Assembly: GCA_937893415.1 (NCBI GenBank)
Contig: CALBWZ010000244.1
Span: 1 to 10,455, forward strand
DNA: 10,455 nucleotides
From: an uncultured Comamonadaceae bacterium
GTDB taxonomy: Bacteria; Pseudomonadota; Gammaproteobacteria; Burkholderiales; Burkholderiaceae_C
Reading direction: 5' to 3'
Part shown: positions 1 through 7,729 of the stretch, piece after piece
How the letters are laid out: every line of letters starts with the position of its first letter
Position numbering within the stretch: the first letter of the stretch is position 1
Notes under the pieces: generated by a model
Told to the model about the DNA's origin: nothing
Database searches by the model: none
The model's input: only the letters and a program-made list of their open reading frames with translations
Translations under genes and position numbers: made by a program

Positions 1-2295
1 CTAGAGCGCGAACCCCTGGTCATGCCCTCACGCTTGCCCAATTTATTGGTCAACGGGTCAGCTGGTATTGCGGTGGGTATGGCTACCAACATTCCGCCGC
101 ACAATTTAAACGAAGTTGTTGACGCTTGTATGCACATGTTGCACAACCCAGAAGCGACGGTTGAAGACTTAATAGAGATCATCCCAGCGCCCGACTTTCC
201 AACAGCCGGCATTATCCACGGCATCAGCGGCGTTAAAGAAGGCTACCGCACTGGACGCGGCAAGGTGATCATGCGTGCACGCTGCCATTTCGAAGACATT
301 GACAAAGGCCAGCGTGAATCCATCATTGTTGACGAGCTGCCTTACCAGGTCAACAAAAAAACCTTGCTCGAGCGCATTGCAGAGCTGGTCACAGAAAAGA
401 AGATAGAAGGCATCAGCCACATTCAAGACGAGTCAGACAAGTCTGGCATGCGTGTGGTGATTGAGCTGAAGCGCGGCGAGGTACCCGAAGTGGTACTCAA
501 CAACTTGTACAAGCAAACACAACTGCAAGACACCTTCGGCATCAATATGGTGGCTTTGGTGAATGGCCAGCCTAAGCTGTGCAACCTCAAAGACCTCATT
601 GTTATCTTTTTGCAGCACCGCCGCGAAGTGGTGACGCGCCGCACTGTGTTCACGCTGCGCAAAGCGCGCGAACGTGGCCACGTGCTGGAGGGTTTGGCCG
701 TTGCACTGGCCAACATCGATGAATTTATTGCCATTATTCGCAACGCGCCCACACCGCCTGTGGCCAAAGCAGAGCTGTTGACACGCTCATGGGACAGCAA
801 ACTGGTTCGCGAGATGCTGACGCGTTCGCGCGCTGACGGTGTTACCGTGAATGCAGACGACTACCGCCCAGATGGTGTTGACCGCAACGTTGGCATGGGT
901 GCTGACGGTCTGTACCGGTTGTCTGAAACGCAAGCGCAAGAAATTTTGCAAATGCGCTTGCAGCGCTTGACAGGCCTTGAGCAAGACAAAATTGTCAGCG
1001 AGTACAAGGGCGTTATTGCCGAAATTGACGATTTATTGGATATCTTGTCCAAGCCCAACCGTGTCAGCACCATCGTGGGCGAAGAACTAACGGCCATCAA
1101 AACAGAATTTGGCCAAACCAAAATTGGTGCACGCCGCTCTGAGATTGAGTACAACGCCCTAGAGTTGGCCACTGAAGACCTGATCACGCCAGAGAACATG
1201 GTGGTCACGTTGTCACACACTGGCTACATCAAGAGCCAGCCCCTGTCTGAGTACCGCGCGCAAAAACGTGGTGGGCGCGGGAAAATGGCGGCTGCCACCA
1301 AAGTGGACGACTGGATAGACCAGCTCTTTATAGCCAACACCCACGACTACATTTTGTGCTTCTCCAACCGCGGCCGTGTTTACTGGCTCAAGGTGTGGGA
1401 AGTGCCTTCGGGCTCACGCAACTCACGTGGCCGCCCCATTGTCAACATGTTCCCGTTGCAAGAAGGCGAGAAGATCAACGTGGTGCTGCCGCTGACCGGC
1501 GACAACCGCAGCTTCCCAGAAAACAACTTTGTATTTATGGCTACCAGCATGGGCACGGTCAAAAAAACCGCTCTCACTGACTTTTCTAACCCGCGCAAGG
1601 CCGGTATTATTGCTGTGGCCTTGGACGACAACGACTACCTAATTGGCGCAGCCCTTACCAAAGGCAACCACGACGTCATGCTGTTCTCAGACGGCGGCAA
1701 GGCCGTGCGCTTTGATGAAAACGATGTCAGGCCAATGGGACGTAACGCGCGCGGTGTGCGCGGTATGAACCTTGAGGAATCGCAAAATGTCATCGCTATG
1801 TTGGTCTCACCGAGTGACGTAACCCAAGTTGACAGCGAAGGCGGTGCGTACCCCACCAGCGTGCTCACAGCCACAGAAAACGGCTACGGTAAGCGCACGC
1901 CCATTGAGGAATACACCCGCCATGGGCGTGGCACAAAAGGCATGATTGCGATCCAGCAAAGCGGACGCAACGGCAAAGTGGTTGCTGCAACGCTGGTGCA
2001 CACCGAAGACGAGATCATGCTCATCACCGACACAGGCGTGCTGGTGCGGACGCGCGTGGCCGAGGTGCGTGAAATGGGCAGGGCCACACAAGGCGTCACC
2101 CTGATTGCACTAGACGAGGGCAGCCAGCTGTCTGGCATGCAACGCATCGCCGAGCGCGACATAGAGGCTGCCGTCGAAGAAGGTATCGATGGCGACATAG
2201 ACGCTGACACCACGACTGACACACAGGTTGATGTGGATGCCGCCACCGATGCGCCTGACCAGGCCACTGACAGCGACGAAACCCCTACGGAGTAA
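1..2295 (+). CDS. gyrA: DNA gyrase subunit A, 5'-truncated by the window edge
   Basis: GyrA is the DNA-cutting subunit of DNA gyrase (A2B2), which introduces negative supercoils using ATP hydrolysed by GyrB. The reading frame is open from base 1 (L-E-R-E-P-L-V-M-P-S) to TAA at 2293-2295, giving 764 residues. By alignment from memory with E. coli GyrA, about 150 N-terminal residues are missing, including the catalytic tyrosine and the quinolone-resistance region, so resistance cannot be judged. The segment PNLLVNGSAGIAVGMATN near the left edge is the highly conserved tower-side stretch of the breakage-reunion domain. The GyrA box QKRGGRG (window codons 421-427, bases 1261-1281) opens the C-terminal DNA-wrapping beta-pinwheel and marks this as gyrase rather than topoisomerase IV ParC. 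The last 35 or so residues are a low-complexity Asp/Thr-rich acidic tail. The ATG at base 22 is internal and is not the gene start. serC follows after 6 nt. Confidence 0.97.
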   Translation, partial: LEREPLVMPSRLPNLLVNGSAGIAVGMATNIPPHNLNEVVDACMHMLHNPEATVEDLIEIIPAPDFPTAGIIHGISGVKEGYRTGRGKVIMRARCHFEDIDKGQRESIIVDELPYQVNKKTLLERIAELVTEKKIEGISHIQDESDKSGMRVVIELKRGEVPEVVLNNLYKQTQLQDTFGINMVALVNGQPKLCNLKDLIVIFLQHRREVVTRRTVFTLRKARERGHVLEGLAVALANIDEFIAIIRNAPTPPVAKAELLTRSWDSKLVREMLTRSRADGVTVNADDYRPDGVDRNVGMGADGLYRLSETQAQEILQMRLQRLTGLEQDKIVSEYKGVIAEIDDLLDILSKPNRVSTIVGEELTAIKTEFGQTKIGARRSEIEYNALELATEDLITPENMVVTLSHTGYIKSQPLSEYRAQKRGGRGKMAAATKVDDWIDQLFIANTHDYILCFSNRGRVYWLKVWEVPSGSRNSRGRPIVNMFPLQEGEKINVVLPLTGDNRSFPENNFVFMATSMGTVKKTALTDFSNPRKAGIIAVALDDNDYLIGAALTKGNHDVMLFSDGGKAVRFDENDVRPMGRNARGVRGMNLEESQNVIAMLVSPSDVTQVDSEGGAYPTSVLTATENGYGKRTPIEEYTRHGRGTKGMIAIQQSGRNGKVVAATLVHTEDEIMLITDTGVLVRTRVAEVREMGRATQGVTLIALDEGSQLSGMQRIAERDIEAAVEEGIDGDIDADTTTDTQVDVDAATDAPDQATDSDETPTE
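2289..2292 (+). promoter_or_regulatory. Shine-Dalgarno site for serC, next to the gyrA stop
   Basis: GGAG at 2289-2292 immediately precedes the gyrA TAA and lies 9 nt before the TTG at 2302. It supports TTG as the serC start and suggests that ribosomes ending gyrA help to start serC. No ATG is available early enough to include the conserved NFSAGPA segment. Confidence 0.65.
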
Positions 2296-2301
2296 CACGC
2301 C

Positions 2302-3417
2302 TTGAGCAACCAGCGCCCTTTCAATTTCTCAGCTGGTCCAGCCACTATGCCCTTAGAGGTGCTGTTGCGCGCTGGCAGTGATGTTGCCAATTGGCACGGC
2401 ACAGGCATGGGCGTCATGGAGATGAGCCACCGCGGTGCGGCATTTGGAGACATCTTAGAACGCACATTGGCTGATGTACGAGAGGTGCTGGGCGTGCCCG
2501 CCAACTTTGACATTTTGTTCATGCAAGGTGGGGGTTTGGCGCACAACGCCATCGCGCCCATGAACTTACTGGGCAAGCCAAAAGCGATCGGCGCACCCAA
2601 AGCTGACTTCGTGGTCTCAGGCAGCTGGAGCCACAAATCAAGTGTTGAAGCCCAACGCTATGGCGATGTCCATGTCGCGTTTAACGGCAAGTCAACACAG
2701 TTCAAAACTGTTGCTGACGCAACAGAATGGCAGCTGCGCCAGCACACTGACTACGTTCACCTGTGCAGCAACGAGACCATTGACGGCGTTGAGTTTTCAA
2801 CCCTACCTGACTTAAGCGCATTGGGTATTGACGCACCGCTGGTGGTTGACTGCTCAAGCCACATCGCGTCACGCAGCATCGAGTGGCACAAAATTGGCCT
2901 GGCATTTGCTGGCGCACAAAAGAACTTAGGCCCAGCTGGCGTGACATTGGCCTTTGTGCGCCAAGACCTCACTGAGCGGGCCATGGCGATTTGTCCATCG
3001 GCTTTCGAGTACAAGACCATTGCGGCCAACAACTCCATGTTCAACACCCCACCGACCAACGCCATCTACATCGTGGGGTTGGTGTTTGAGTGGCTAAAGA
3101 GCCAAGGCGGCTTGGCCGCCATTGAAGCCAACAACTTGCTCAAAGCCAACACGCTGTACCAAGCCATTGATGGCTCATCTTTTTACAGCAACGACATCGA
3201 TGTGGCTTGGCGCTCGCGCATGAATGTGCCATTTAAATTGGCCAATGAGGCGTTGAATGATGCGTTTTTAGCGCAAGCAAAAACAGCTGGGTTATTGCAA
3301 CTTAAAGGCCACAAGTCAGTTGGCGGCATGCGCGCCAGCATATACAACGCCATGCCGGTAGCAGGCGTTCAAGCCTTGGTGGCGTTTATGCAGCAATTCG
3401 AACAACAACACGCCTGA
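2302..3417 (+). CDS. serC: Phosphoserine aminotransferase
   Basis: SerC is a cytosolic PLP enzyme of aminotransferase class V. It converts 3-phosphohydroxypyruvate and glutamate to O-phosphoserine in serine synthesis, and also makes 4-phosphohydroxythreonine for vitamin B6. The 371 residues match the usual family length (about 360). The N-terminus has the hallmark NFSAGPA motif at residues 8-14. The PLP lysine lies in [11 protein letters not shown], with Lys207 coded at 2920-2922. Near the end, [14 protein letters not shown] is the conserved C-terminal signature. The start is TTG at 2302: gyrA ends in the same frame at 2295, the only codons between are CAC and GCC, and the next ATG (2347) would delete the NFSAGPA motif. 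It sits between gyrA and pheA, the classic serC-aromatic linkage, and no separate promoter is visible. Confidence 0.97.
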   Translation: MSNQRPFNFSAGPATMPLEVLLRAGSDVANWHGTGMGVMEMSHRGAAFGDILERTLADVREVLGVPANFDILFMQGGGLAHNAIAPMNLLGKPKAIGAPKADFVVSGSWSHKSSVEAQRYGDVHVAFNGKSTQFKTVADATEWQLRQHTDYVHLCSNETIDGVEFSTLPDLSALGIDAPLVVDCSSHIASRSIEWHKIGLAFAGAQKNLGPAGVTLAFVRQDLTERAMAICPSAFEYKTIAANNSMFNTPPTNAIYIVGLVFEWLKSQGGLAAIEANNLLKANTLYQAIDGSSFYSNDIDVAWRSRMNVPFKLANEALNDAFLAQAKTAGLLQLKGHKSVGGMRASIYNAMPVAGVQALVAFMQQFEQQHA

Positions 3418-3426
3418 CACACGCAC

Positions 3427-4509
3427 ATGAAAACCTTGCCTGAATTGCGCGCATCCATTGACGCCTTAGACCAACAAATTTTGGCCCTGCTCAATGCCCG
3501 TGCTCAGTGTGCGCATGAAGTGGGTGAACTCAAAAAACTAGATGGCTCTGCCGTGTTTCGCCCTGACCGCGAAGCGCAAGTCATCAAACATTTGCAAGAC
3601 ACCAATACAGGTCTCATCAAGTCTGAAAGCATTGGTCACATTTGGCGCGAAGTGATGTCGGCTTGTCGCGCGCTAGAGGCGCCGCAAAGAATTGCATTTT
3701 TAGGACCCATTGGCACTTTCAGCCAACAGGCCGCTTTGTCATTTTTTGGCACCAGCATTAACGAATTACCTTGCGCCTCCATAGACGAGGTGTTTCGTGC
3801 CACTGCCGCTGGCACAGCAGACTTTGGCGTGGTGCCGATTGAAAACTCAACTGAAGGCGTGGTCACCCGCTCACTGGACTTGCTGTTGCATTCGCCTGCG
3901 CACATTATTGGTGAAACCTCTTTGTTGGTCAGACACCATTTGCTGCGCAGTGACAACCACAGAGACGGCATAGACGTGGTGCTGGCCCACCCGCAAGCCT
4001 TGGCACAGTGCCAAGACTGGCTCACCAAGCACCTGCCCAACGTTGAACGCCGCGCTGTTGCCAGCAACGCAGAAGGCGCGCGCTTGGCTAAAGACAACCC
4101 AAGCTGGGCTGCCATTGCCAGCGAACGCGCAGCCAGCCAATACGGCTTACACATTGCGGCACACGCCATACAAGACGACGCGCACAACCGCACACGGTTT
4201 GCCGTCATTTGCTTGCCCACGACCTTAGAGGCCCCCGCTGCCTCTGGCAGCGACTGCACCAGCTTGGCGGTGTCTGTTACCAACCGCCCTGGCGCGCTGC
4301 ATGACCTGCTGGTGCCGCTCAAGCAACACGGTGTCTCCATGACACGGTTCGAGTCGCGCCCTGCACGCCAAGGTCAGTGGGAGTACACCTTCTTCATCGA
4401 TTTGGTGGGCCACCCTTCAGAGCCGCGCATGCATCAAGCCCTAGAGGCTTTGAAGTCCTTGTGCGCGTTTTACAAAGTGTTGGGCACCTACCCTGGCGCG
4501 GATGCATGA
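3427..4509 (+). CDS. pheA: Bifunctional chorismate mutase / prephenate dehydratase (P-protein)
   Basis: PheA turns chorismate into prephenate and then phenylpyruvate, the committed branch to phenylalanine. Three parts are visible in its 360 residues. An AroQ-type chorismate mutase spans about 1-85, with active-site candidates Arg8, Arg25, Lys36, Arg48 and Glu49. Prephenate dehydratase spans about 88-265; it begins IAFLGPIGTFSQQAA and carries the catalytic Thr-Arg-Phe motif at 256-258. An ACT regulatory domain spans about 275-356, with the phenylalanine-binding motifs GALHDLL (289-295) and ESRP (309-312). The intact ACT motifs suggest feedback inhibition by phenylalanine, as known for the family. 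The ATG is 9 nt after the serC stop and has no clear Shine-Dalgarno sequence, so coupling to serC is likely. tyrA follows after 10 nt. Confidence 0.97.
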   Translation: MKTLPELRASIDALDQQILALLNARAQCAHEVGELKKLDGSAVFRPDREAQVIKHLQDTNTGLIKSESIGHIWREVMSACRALEAPQRIAFLGPIGTFSQQAALSFFGTSINELPCASIDEVFRATAAGTADFGVVPIENSTEGVVTRSLDLLLHSPAHIIGETSLLVRHHLLRSDNHRDGIDVVLAHPQALAQCQDWLTKHLPNVERRAVASNAEGARLAKDNPSWAAIASERAASQYGLHIAAHAIQDDAHNRTRFAVICLPTTLEAPAASGSDCTSLAVSVTNRPGALHDLLVPLKQHGVSMTRFESRPARQGQWEYTFFIDLVGHPSEPRMHQALEALKSLCAFYKVLGTYPGADA

Positions 4510-4511
4510 GG
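4508..4511 (+). promoter_or_regulatory. Shine-Dalgarno site deciding the tyrA start
   Basis: GAGG at 4508-4511 overlaps the pheA TGA stop (4507-4509) and lies 8 nt before ATG 4520. This favours ATG 4520 over the in-frame ATG at 4502, which lies inside pheA and has no purine-rich site before it. Confidence 0.6.
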
Positions 4512-4519
4512 CCTGTGTC

Positions 4520-5425
4520 ATGAAGCTAGCGGACATCCGCTCACTGACTGTCATTGGCTGTGGCCTTATAGGCGGCTCGTTCGCACTGGCACTCAAAGCA
4601 GTGATGCCACACTTGGTCGTAACTGGTGTTGGTAGACAGCTAAGCAGCTTGCAAACTGCCAAGACCATGGGCGTGATTGACCACGCCAGCACGGACATGG
4701 CGGCCAGCGCTGCCAACGCCGATGTGGTCCTGCTGGGTGTTCCTGTTGGTGCCATACACAGCACGTTACAACACATTGCACCTCACTTAAAAGAAGGTGC
4801 TTTGGTGATGGATGTGGGCTCTACCAAGGCTGATATTGTGGCCATGGCACACGCCACATTGGGCAAGCATTTGCCCAACTTTGTAGCGGCCCACCCCATA
4901 GCCGGCAAAGAGTGCTCGGGCGTGGCACATGCAACTGCCGCGCTGTATAACAACCACCGCGTGATACTGACACCCACTGCGGTCACACACGCAGCAGCTC
5001 TCGAGCGCGCACATGCATTGTGGGCAGCCTGCGGCGCCAATGTACACACCATGGATGCGACTGAGCACGACCGCGTGTTTGCAGCTGTCAGCCATTTGCC
5101 GCACCTCTTGGCGTTTGCGTATATGAATGGTGTGGCTGACGACCAAACCCTTGCTTTGGCAGGCCCTGGTTTTAGAGACTTCACGCGCATAGCCGCCAGC
5201 AGCCCAGATGTGTGGCGCGATATTTTTGTTGCCAACCGTGAACCGTTGTTGGCGCAGTTGGCGCAATTTGAAATGGCGCTGGCGCATTTGAAATCCTTGG
5301 TACAAGTCCAGGTGAGCAATGCAAGCGATGGCAACCAAGCTGACCACAACCACCAAGCCCTGTACGACAACATCGCTCAGGCCAGCGCCAGGCGGACAAA
5401 CTGGCAACCCAACAATTCTGACTAA
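4520..5425 (+). CDS. tyrA: Prephenate dehydrogenase (TyrA family)
   Basis: TyrA oxidatively decarboxylates prephenate to 4-hydroxyphenylpyruvate with NAD(P)+, the tyrosine branch; some family members use arogenate and the sequence alone does not settle this. The protein has 301 residues from ATG 4520, or 307 from the in-frame ATG 4502. The Rossmann nucleotide-binding motif G-C-G-L-I-G-G is at residues 13-19. HPIAGKE (His125 to Glu131) and SHLPH (191-195) hold the conserved catalytic and binding histidines, and FRDFTRIAASSPDVW is the conserved C-terminal dimer and substrate region. The protein stops soon after the dehydrogenase domain, with no chorismate mutase or ACT fusion. In this genome the mutase is on pheA. 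I chose ATG 4520 for its GAGG site. It is coupled to pheA by a 10-nt gap. hisC, which I recall between pheA and tyrA in Burkholderia and Bordetella, is absent. Confidence 0.95.
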   Translation: MKLADIRSLTVIGCGLIGGSFALALKAVMPHLVVTGVGRQLSSLQTAKTMGVIDHASTDMAASAANADVVLLGVPVGAIHSTLQHIAPHLKEGALVMDVGSTKADIVAMAHATLGKHLPNFVAAHPIAGKECSGVAHATAALYNNHRVILTPTAVTHAAALERAHALWAACGANVHTMDATEHDRVFAAVSHLPHLLAFAYMNGVADDQTLALAGPGFRDFTRIAASSPDVWRDIFVANREPLLAQLAQFEMALAHLKSLVQVQVSNASDGNQADHNHQALYDNIAQASARRTNWQPNNSD

Positions 5426-5506
5426 AGCGCACCGTTAGCCTGGTTATTCCATTTATTAGGCTGGAGACCGTGCAGCTGCTTTTTTTGCCTCTTTAACCAC
5501 CACAAC

Positions 5507-7537
5507 ATGTTCAACACCGCTTTTTTAGACCTTCCTCCTCTGGCCAGCGCAGGCGGCACCGTTCAACTGCCGGGCTCAAAAAGTATCTCTAACCGCGTGT
5601 TGCTGTTGGCCGCCTTAAGCCAAGGCCATACCGATATATATGACTTGCTGGCCTCAGACGACACCCACGTCATGCTCGAGGCTTTAAAGACTTTAGGCTG
5701 CAGCGTTGAGTACGTGTCTGCCAACCATGTGCGCATTGGCGGCATGGCGGGCAAACTCATCACCAAAGAAGCCAAGCTGTTTTTAGGCAATGCCGGTACC
5801 GCCATTCGACCGCTGTGTGCCGCACTCACGGTGCTGGCCACCACACAGGGTGCCAGCTTTGAGTTGTCTGGCGTGGCGCGCATGCACGAGCGCCCCATTG
5901 GTGACTTGGTCAACGCTTTACGCGCTATTGGCGGTGTGGTCACTGACCTTGGCAAGCCGGGCTTTCCCCCACTGCAACTGGGTGACGGTGCGCCACACAC
6001 CCTTGATTTGTCCAAGCCCATTCAGGTACGTGGCGATGTGTCCAGCCAATTTCTAACGGCCTTGCTGATGGCACTGCCGCTGGTGGCCGAGCAAGATACC
6101 GTGATTGAGGTGGTGGGCGAGCTTATTTCCAAACCGTACATTGACATTACTGTCCAGTTGCTGGCGCGCTTTGGCGTGAACGTGCAGCGCGATGGGTGGC
6201 AACGTTTCACCATTCAAGCGGGCGCACGCTACCAGTCACCGGGCAGCATGTATGTTGAAGCCGATGCGTCATCGGCCAGCTACTTCATTGCCTTGGGAGC
6301 CATTGCACCCAGCGATCAAGGCATCACAGTTCAAGGTGTTGGACTGGACTCCATACAAGGTGACATTCGTTTTGTTGAGGCCGCGCAAGCCATGGGCGCA
6401 CAGGTCAGCGGCAGCGCCAACGGGCTACACATTCAACGCGGCGCATGGCCACTGATCGCCATAGACCTTGATTGCAACCACATACCCGACGCGGCCATGA
6501 CCTTGGCCGTCATGGCCTTGTACGCGCAAGGCACGACCACACTGCGCAACATCGCCAGCTGGCGAGTCAAAGAAACCGACCGCCTGCATGCCATGTCTGC
6601 CGAGCTGCGTAAACTGGGTGCGACCATTGACGAGGGCGATGACTACATCAGCATCACGCCACCGGCCTCCACCGATGCGTGGACCACTGCGCCTATTGCG
6701 ACGTATGACGACCACCGCATGGCCATGTGCTTGTCGCTGGCGGCGTTCAACCCCAAGCAATTGTCCACACGCATCAACGAGCCATACTGTGTGGCTAAAA
6801 CCTTTCCCGGTTACTTTGAGGCCTTGTTTGCCTTGAGCACCCCAGTGGCTGGTCGGGTGCCGGTTATTTGCATCGACGGCCCCACCGCTTCCGGCAAGGG
6901 CACCCTGTCGCAATTGGTGGCAAAAGCCTTGGGCTATGCATGGCTAGACTCTGGCGCGCTGTACCGCTTGGTAGGCGTGGCGGCAGACCTAGCCCAACTG
7001 TCAACCAGCCCAGAAGCATTGGCGCAACCTGCGCATGCCCAAGCCGTTGGCACGCTGGCAGCGGCCATGCAAGTGCGGTTTGATGCTCACGCTGTTTACC
7101 TTGACGGCGCCGATGTGAGCGAGGCCATCCGCACAGAAGCAGCAGGTATGACCGCTTCGCGCGTATCGGCGTTACAGCCAGTGCGAGACGCCCTCACGGC
7201 CCTGCAACACGGCTTTGCCAAGGCCCCTGGTTTGGTTGCCGATGGGCGCGACATGGGCACAGTTATCTTTCCAAATGCCCCATTGAAGGTGTTTTTAACC
7301 GCAAGCGCCGAACAAAGGGCAGAACGCCGTTACAAACAATTGATTTCTATAGGTAATTCTGCTAATATCGACATCCTTTTGACAGATTTAAAAGAACGTG
7401 ATGCGCGCGATATGATCCGCACGCATGCGCCTTTGAAACCTGCCGAAGATGCCCTGCTTCTGGACAACACTGGTGTGACTATCGAGCAATCGGTTCTACA
7501 AGTGCTGGCATGGTGGCAAGGCAAGCAAGTGTCGTAA
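5507..7537 (+). CDS. aroA-cmk: EPSP synthase - cytidylate kinase fusion (AroA-Cmk)
   Basis: A single 676-codon frame joins two enzymes that are normally separate. Residues 1 to about 443 are 3-phosphoshikimate 1-carboxyvinyltransferase, which adds phosphoenolpyruvate to shikimate-3-phosphate on the way to chorismate. Its landmarks are [10 protein letters not shown] (Lys25, Arg30), [10 protein letters not shown] (Gly97 matches the glyphosate-sensitive Gly96 of E. coli), Asp328 in NHIPDAAMT, Glu356 in [15 protein letters not shown] (400-407) and the terminal [11 protein letters not shown]. Residues from about 451 are CMP/dCMP kinase: P-loop G458-[16 protein letters not shown] (480-487), DGRDMGT (579-585) and ERDARD near the end. 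The linker (443-450) is only about eight residues. ATG 5507 has no obvious Shine-Dalgarno sequence, and the 81 nt before it hold a T7 run but no convincing promoter. Both domains look intact. Fusions of this kind are, from memory, annotated in some Burkholderiales. Confidence 0.95.
   Translation: MFNTAFLDLPPLASAGGTVQLPGSKSISNRVLLLAALSQGHTDIYDLLASDDTHVMLEALKTLGCSVEYVSANHVRIGGMAGKLITKEAKLFLGNAGTAIRPLCAALTVLATTQGASFELSGVARMHERPIGDLVNALRAIGGVVTDLGKPGFPPLQLGDGAPHTLDLSKPIQVRGDVSSQFLTALLMALPLVAEQDTVIEVVGELISKPYIDITVQLLARFGVNVQRDGWQRFTIQAGARYQSPGSMYVEADASSASYFIALGAIAPSDQGITVQGVGLDSIQGDIRFVEAAQAMGAQVSGSANGLHIQRGAWPLIAIDLDCNHIPDAAMTLAVMALYAQGTTTLRNIASWRVKETDRLHAMSAELRKLGATIDEGDDYISITPPASTDAWTTAPIATYDDHRMAMCLSLAAFNPKQLSTRINEPYCVAKTFPGYFEALFALSTPVAGRVPVICIDGPTASGKGTLSQLVAKALGYAWLDSGALYRLVGVAADLAQLSTSPEALAQPAHAQAVGTLAAAMQVRFDAHAVYLDGADVSEAIRTEAAGMTASRVSALQPVRDALTALQHGFAKAPGLVADGRDMGTVIFPNAPLKVFLTASAEQRAERRYKQLISIGNSANIDILLTDLKERDARDMIRTHAPLKPAEDALLLDNTGVTIEQSVLQVLAWWQGKQVS
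6818..6835 (+). promoter_or_regulatory. Possible internal translation start for free Cmk
   Basis: GAGG at 6818-6821 lies 11 nt before an in-frame TTG at 6833-6835 (codon 443), exactly at the domain junction. Starting there would give a Cmk beginning [15 protein letters not shown], much like free-standing Cmk. In-frame GTG codons at 6845 and 6857 are further options without a good site. This may equally be chance, or a relic of the separate gene start. Confidence 0.25.
7340..7368 (+). promoter_or_regulatory. Sigma70-like promoter inside cmk, probably for rpsA
   Basis: TTGATT (7340-7345) is followed after exactly 17 nt by TAATAT (7363-7368). The preceding TGC at 7360-7362 provides a TGn extended -10. 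The surrounding codons are unusually AT-rich for this gene (tct ata ggt aat tct gct aat). A start near 7375 would give an rpsA leader of about 355 nt. E. coli also has rpsA promoters within the upstream cmk gene, so the position fits known biology. Confidence 0.6.
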
Positions 7538-7729
7538 GTGGTTTTACCTCCACAAGCCATGCTTTTTTCAAGCCCCTATTCGTGCGATCTGTACCCACTG
7601 TGGTGCACCGCGAAGCAGGATACTTAACTTAACCCCGCAGCTTTGCTGCAATAAAACGCTGTCATTTTTCACCACTGACGCACGTTTGCGTGCCAATCAT
7701 TGCTGTGCTGATGCAGTTTAGGAAACTTA
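7538..7729 (+). promoter_or_regulatory. rpsA 5' leader with three hairpins, candidate S1 autoregulation region
   Basis: This is the longest gene-free stretch in the window. Three short hairpins can be drawn. The first is UGUACC/GGUGCA (7590-7595 with 7602-7607, including one G-U pair). The second is GCAGC-UUU-GCUGC (7637-7649). The third is GCACG-UUUG-CGUGC (7680-7693). AU-rich, probably single-stranded stretches separate them (about 7619-7632 and 7650-7670). A Shine-Dalgarno-like AGGA at 7720-7723 lies 6 nt before the ATG. In gammaproteobacteria S1 represses its own synthesis through a leader of alternating hairpins and AU-rich linkers; the layout here is similar, but the function is inferred. 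No strong promoter is seen inside the gap itself. Confidence 0.5.

Noticed and set aside
1884..2636. 250-codon open frame on the minus strand across the gyrA-serC junction
   Set aside because: It lies antisense to two well-identified genes, its translation is Ser/Ala/Pro-rich with no family resemblance, and it is what an antisense shadow of this codon usage looks like.
3636..4340. 234-codon open frame on the minus strand inside pheA
   Set aside because: It is fully antisense to the pheA dehydratase domain, with no recognisable domain or ribosome site; a shadow.
4502..4519. Earlier ATG (4502) as the tyrA start
   Set aside because: It lies inside pheA without a Shine-Dalgarno sequence. ATG 4520 has GAGG 8 nt upstream. 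The earlier start remains possible.
5436..5486. Possible terminator between tyrA and aroA (AGCCT/AGGCT repeat, GCAGCTGC and a T7 run at 5480-5486)
   Set aside because: The repeats give only a 5-bp stem with a long loop, and GCAGCTGC is a palindrome with no loop, so there is no stable GC-rich hairpin directly before the T run.
7379..7384. Perfect TTGACA -35 hexamer in cmk
   Set aside because: No acceptable -10 lies 16-18 nt downstream; the nearest, TATGAT at 7411, is 26 nt away. The upstream TTGATT/TAATAT pair is better.
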